A stretch of 23,902 nt of DNA from a virus, in IMG/VR virus record IMGVR_UViG_3300043419_000112, positions 1-23,902 of that record. The stretch is one strand, 5' to 3'. Below, piece after piece: positions 22,015 through 23,902 of this stretch. The translations under genes were made by a program, and so were the position numbers. The notes beneath the pieces are model-generated. The model saw nothing but the letters and a program-made list of their open reading frames with translations, made no database searches and was not told where the DNA came from. Position 1 is the stretch's first letter, and each line of letters begins with the position of its first letter.

Positions 22015-22281
22015 ATGTTAGGATTTTTAAAGAAACTATTTGGCGGTACACCAGCAGAAAAAACTGCGGAAGCCCCATATAAAGTAGAGGCACCAGTTGT
22101 TGAAGTCAAGCCAGTCGTTGAGTCTGCGCCCGAAGTTGCCCCAGTTGAAGCTAAAGCACCCGAAGCAAAACAACCAGCGCCAAAGAAACGACAGTATGCT
22201 AAAAAGCCTGCTGCTGAGAAGAAACCAGCCGCCGCTAAAAAGCCAGCCGGTCGTAAGCCAAAAGCAAAACCAGCAGTTTAA
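22015..22281 (+). CDS. Lys/Ala/Pro-rich basic protein (histone H1-like tail)
   Basis: The 88-residue protein has three parts. Residues 1-10 (MLGFLKKLFG) are a short amphipathic helix. Residues 14-52 are an alternating Pro/Val/Glu/Ala linker with net negative charge. Residues 53-88 are strongly basic, with KKPA at 63-66, 69-72 and 75-78, a period of six, then GRKPKAKPAV. The tail looks like histone H1 and bacterial H1-like DNA-binding proteins. It could bind phage or host DNA or RNA, or a membrane through the amphipathic start. The gene stands alone with a perfect ribosome-binding site (AAGGAGG, 7-base spacer), a promoter candidate and a strong terminator, so it is probably expressed at a high level. 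No family can be named. Confidence 0.85.
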   Translation: MLGFLKKLFGGTPAEKTAEAPYKVEAPVVEVKPVVESAPEVAPVEAKAPEAKQPAPKKRQYAKKPAAEKKPAAAKKPAGRKPKAKPAV

Positions 22282-22294
22282 TGTTGGTCGTAAG

Positions 22295-22320
22295 AAAGCG
22301 GGCCCGGCCCGCTTTTCTTT
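22295..22320 (+). terminator. Rho-independent terminator after the basic-protein gene
   Basis: Arms AAAGCGGGC (22295-22303) and GCCCGCTTT (22307-22315) pair over nine bases around CCG, then a TCTTTT run follows. It lies 13 bases after the stop. On the opposite strand the uvdE gene ends 18 bases to the right, so the hairpin may also serve uvdE, with a weaker T-run there. Confidence 0.9.
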
Positions 22321-22332
22321 TGGCTAAACTGT

Positions 22333-23352
22333 TTAAATAGTTTTCGAGTACTCGTAAAGAGCAGAACTAGCCAAGTTCTTGGCCTTACTCTCACACATGA
22401 TATCGAACTGATCTCGGAATCCCAGCGCCCATTTATTAACCTCATTATTCCAGTAGAAGTCTGAGTGTGCCCGCATCTTTTGTTTTTTGTAGCCTGCTGT
22501 AATCAAGCTGTCGCGGCATGGAAGAGTATTAGGGCAATGACCAACAAGGCAATCTTCACGTGAAACACTGTAATGTAGAGTAGGGCGAAGACCGCGCCAA
22601 GAATCAACAACCCGCTGAACCCGCTCGCTGGATGGCACCAAGTATTCGCCTTCTCGCACCCAATGATGATGTATATCCAAAACAATTGGAAGCAGATTAG
22701 ATAAAGTAAGGCAATCGTCGAGTCCCCAAGCATTTTCTTCGTTCTCGATAGTAATACAGTTACGTGCTTCGGGGCTTAACCGTTGATAGGCCTTGCGGAT
22801 ACCGTCTGGACCTTGCTGACCTGAAATGTGTACATTGATTTTTAGATCCTGGAATGTTTGACCGTAGCCCATCCACCGGGCCATTGTGGCGTGGTACTCG
22901 AACTCTTCGATGGAACGCTCTACAATACCTGGATTAGCAGATGCAAGCACAGTAAACTGGCCGGGATGAAAACTAAGGCGAACACTATTCTTGCGAGCCA
23001 GATCTCCCACCTCTCTAAATGCTCTTTCGCAATATGATCGAACATCGGATAGCCCATAAAAGAACCCCCAACGAGGCTCAGTGAAAACAGGAAGTATATC
23101 GCTACTGAGTCGTACCATTCTAAGATTTTCATCTAATCCGCTTACCTTTTCTACCAGCTTGCGTGTAGATTCGATGTTACCTTTTACTAGGTCCCACAGC
23201 TTTTCTTCTGCAACCTGCTGGCTCTGTCTATTTAACCAGGCAACAGTTGTGCTGCCTGTATTATAGATTTTAGCAGGATCGGTAGCCTTAATACCGTTCA
23301 CTTGATCAGGAGTATCGATCCATTTGCAGGCAAAGCCTATGCGTTTATGCAC
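22333..23352 (-). CDS. uvdE: UV damage endonuclease (UvdE/UVDE)
   Basis: This is a TIM-barrel UV damage endonuclease that nicks DNA 5' to photoproducts. In numbering from the GTG at 23352 (339 residues), visible metal-site residues are H129 (SFHPGQF), H175 (NVHISG), E203 (IENEEN), D226 and H229 (LDIHHHW), H260 (LHYS) and E321 (CESKAK). These fit the set known from bacterial UVDE. The IGFACKWID start matches the first strand of the family, and no family sequence precedes it, so I chose GTG 23352, which overlaps the upstream stop by eight bases, with AAGG about ten bases upstream. The start would otherwise be extended by 28 residues of unrelated sequence. It probably repairs UV damage in phage DNA, a role played by DenV in T4. 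Confidence 0.9.
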   Translation of the reverse strand: MHKRIGFACKWIDTPDQVNGIKATDPAKIYNTGSTTVAWLNRQSQQVAEEKLWDLVKGNIESTRKLVEKVSGLDENLRMVRLSSDILPVFTEPRWGFFYGLSDVRSYCERAFREVGDLARKNSVRLSFHPGQFTVLASANPGIVERSIEEFEYHATMARWMGYGQTFQDLKINVHISGQQGPDGIRKAYQRLSPEARNCITIENEENAWGLDDCLTLSNLLPIVLDIHHHWVREGEYLVPSSERVQRVVDSWRGLRPTLHYSVSREDCLVGHCPNTLPCRDSLITAGYKKQKMRAHSDFYWNNEVNKWALGFRDQFDIMCESKAKNLASSALYEYSKTI

Positions 23353-23560
23353 TTTTAATAACCTTAAAGATTTTGTAATAAGAATTTTGACATTGTTGTA
23401 GTGCCCATTGTAACTGCTTTGCTGGCATGTCGTCAACTACAAAGTTAATGTCTTTAGTTATATCTAGATGAGAATACATTCTTTTGAACGTTAAGCGATT
23501 GTGTTCGTCTAGTAAAGACAGTAGACGCTTGATTTCGGTACGCTTCTGTTTTGGGGTCAT
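23345..23560 (-). CDS. Hypothetical protein, 71 aa
   Basis: A basic, mostly helical protein beginning MTPKQKRTEIKRLLSLLDEH, with a middle segment TFKRMYSHLDITKDINFVVDDMP and QLQWALQQCQNSYYKIFKVI at the end. No motif was recognised. The start overlaps the stop of the upstream gene as ATGA. The last eight bases overlap the GTG of uvdE, which argues for expression from one transcript and coupled translation. It may work with the endonuclease, but that is only position-based. Confidence 0.78.
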   Translation of the reverse strand: MTPKQKRTEIKRLLSLLDEHNRLTFKRMYSHLDITKDINFVVDDMPAKQLQWALQQCQNSYYKIFKVIKSA

Positions 23561-23778
23561 TTGTAGTCCAACTCCACTTCTCGTTCAACATAGGTTGTTG
23601 TAGCCATCTTCAACACGATAGCGGCACTATGACGCCACATGTCCTCACGCATACCAAGATAACTTAGTCCAAGTGCCTCGAAAGCATTGTCTAGTCCATC
23701 GTAGTCCAGTGTGGGTGCGGCTTCGTGAAACTCACGAGCACGGTGCTTAAACTCTTCCCAGGAACATTCAAGCGTCAT
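23557..23778 (-). CDS. Hypothetical protein, 73 aa
   Basis: An acidic helical protein starting MTLECSWEEFKHRAREFHEA. It has two histidines and several aromatic residues in the first half, and GMREDMWRHSAAIVLKMA near the end. No membrane segment or known motif is seen. It overlaps the preceding partial gene and the next gene by four bases each (ATGA), so it is part of the same coupled run that leads to uvdE. Function unknown. Confidence 0.76.
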   Translation of the reverse strand: MTLECSWEEFKHRAREFHEAAPTLDYDGLDNAFEALGLSYLGMREDMWRHSAAIVLKMATTTYVEREVELDYK

Positions 23779-23902
23779 TCTTTAACTCCGAAATGTTGTT
23801 TAATCTTATCTACAATGTGTTCACTTTGTTGTATTCTTGCCCGGTTCCAGACCTCATCCTGAAGGTTATACACTTCCATTTCCTCCACCTGTTTCTTCTG
23901 TT
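23775..23902 (-). CDS. C-terminal end of a gene cut by the window edge
   Basis: The frame on the minus strand is open from the right edge to TGA at 23777-23775. The visible end reads QKKQVEEMEVYNLQDEV then WNRARIQQSEHIVDKIKQHF and GVKE. It looks helical and charged. An ATG at about 23879 has GGAGG only two bases before it, too close for a good start, so the gene more likely begins beyond the window. The stop overlaps the next start as ATGA. No family can be named from this fragment. Confidence 0.6.
   Translation of the reverse strand, partial: QKKQVEEMEVYNLQDEVWNRARIQQSEHIVDKIKQHFGVKE

Noticed and set aside
22097-22327. Second plus-strand frame over the basic-protein gene (76 codons)
   Set aside because: It lacks its own ribosome-binding site, runs through the terminator, and its basic composition comes from the repeated codons of the real gene.
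22503-22733. Hydrophobic minus-strand frame inside uvdE, looking like a membrane protein
   Set aside because: It is an alternative frame of the conserved UVDE barrel, with no ribosome-binding site. Hydrophobicity arises from the codon pattern.

Overview
The window looks like part of the genome of a tailed phage of the T4 superfamily, closest in gene content and protein style to the aquatic cyanophage/pelagiphage branch of T4-like myoviruses. The evidence is a T4-type sliding-clamp loader (gp44-like), a GroES-like gp31 co-chaperonin, a dCMP deaminase, PhoH, MazG, a GH19 endolysin and a 13-kb block of tail-fibre/baseplate-type proteins with domains typical of these phages. No photosynthesis gene, tRNA, integrase, transposase or CRISPR array is visible, so the host cannot be named. 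Nearly all of the window is coding, mostly on the minus strand, with starts and stops overlapping by 1-32 nt.

Layout, left to right. Positions 1-2128 (minus) hold a lysis end (a two-membrane-span, spanin-like protein cut by the window edge, then a GH19 endolysin) and two unrecognised genes. A divergent control region (2129-2271) separates these from phoH (+), which ends in a strong hairpin shared with the end of the dCMP deaminase gene. Positions 3027-8004 (minus) are a tightly coupled run of twelve genes for replication, nucleotide and sugar-nucleotide metabolism and folding: dCMP deaminase, gp44, a small membrane protein, a TagD-like cytidylyltransferase, a hypothetical protein, MazG, a shortened UDP-sugar dehydrogenase, a hypothetical protein, gp31, a hypothetical protein, a stand-alone fragment of the bacterial DNA polymerase III alpha subunit, and a hypothetical protein. 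Positions 8001-21282 (minus) hold five virion genes, including a 2462-residue fibre. Four of the five share an N-terminal module. The right end holds a zinc-ribbon gene (+) that converges on an acyl carrier protein gene (-), a monocistronic lysine/alanine/proline-rich basic protein (+), a UvdE-type UV damage endonuclease (-) and three small minus-strand genes, the last cut by the edge.

The sequence NTAAATA, close to the T4 late promoter TATAAATA, lies within about 75 nt upstream of eight gene starts, and the two main tail-gene blocks share a 12-base version of it. This suggests late transcription by a gp55/gp33-type system. The metabolic genes would supply dUMP/dTTP, clear non-canonical NTPs, make activated glycerol- or sugar-nucleotides and fold the capsid. 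The tail genes build adhesins, and the lysis genes release progeny.

The most unusual items are the DnaE fragment without catalytic aspartates, the phage-encoded acyl carrier protein, the histone-H1-like protein with its own promoter and terminator, the UDP-sugar dehydrogenase without its C-terminal domain, and the shared late-promoter motif. All family names were assigned by reading motifs; no database search was possible.
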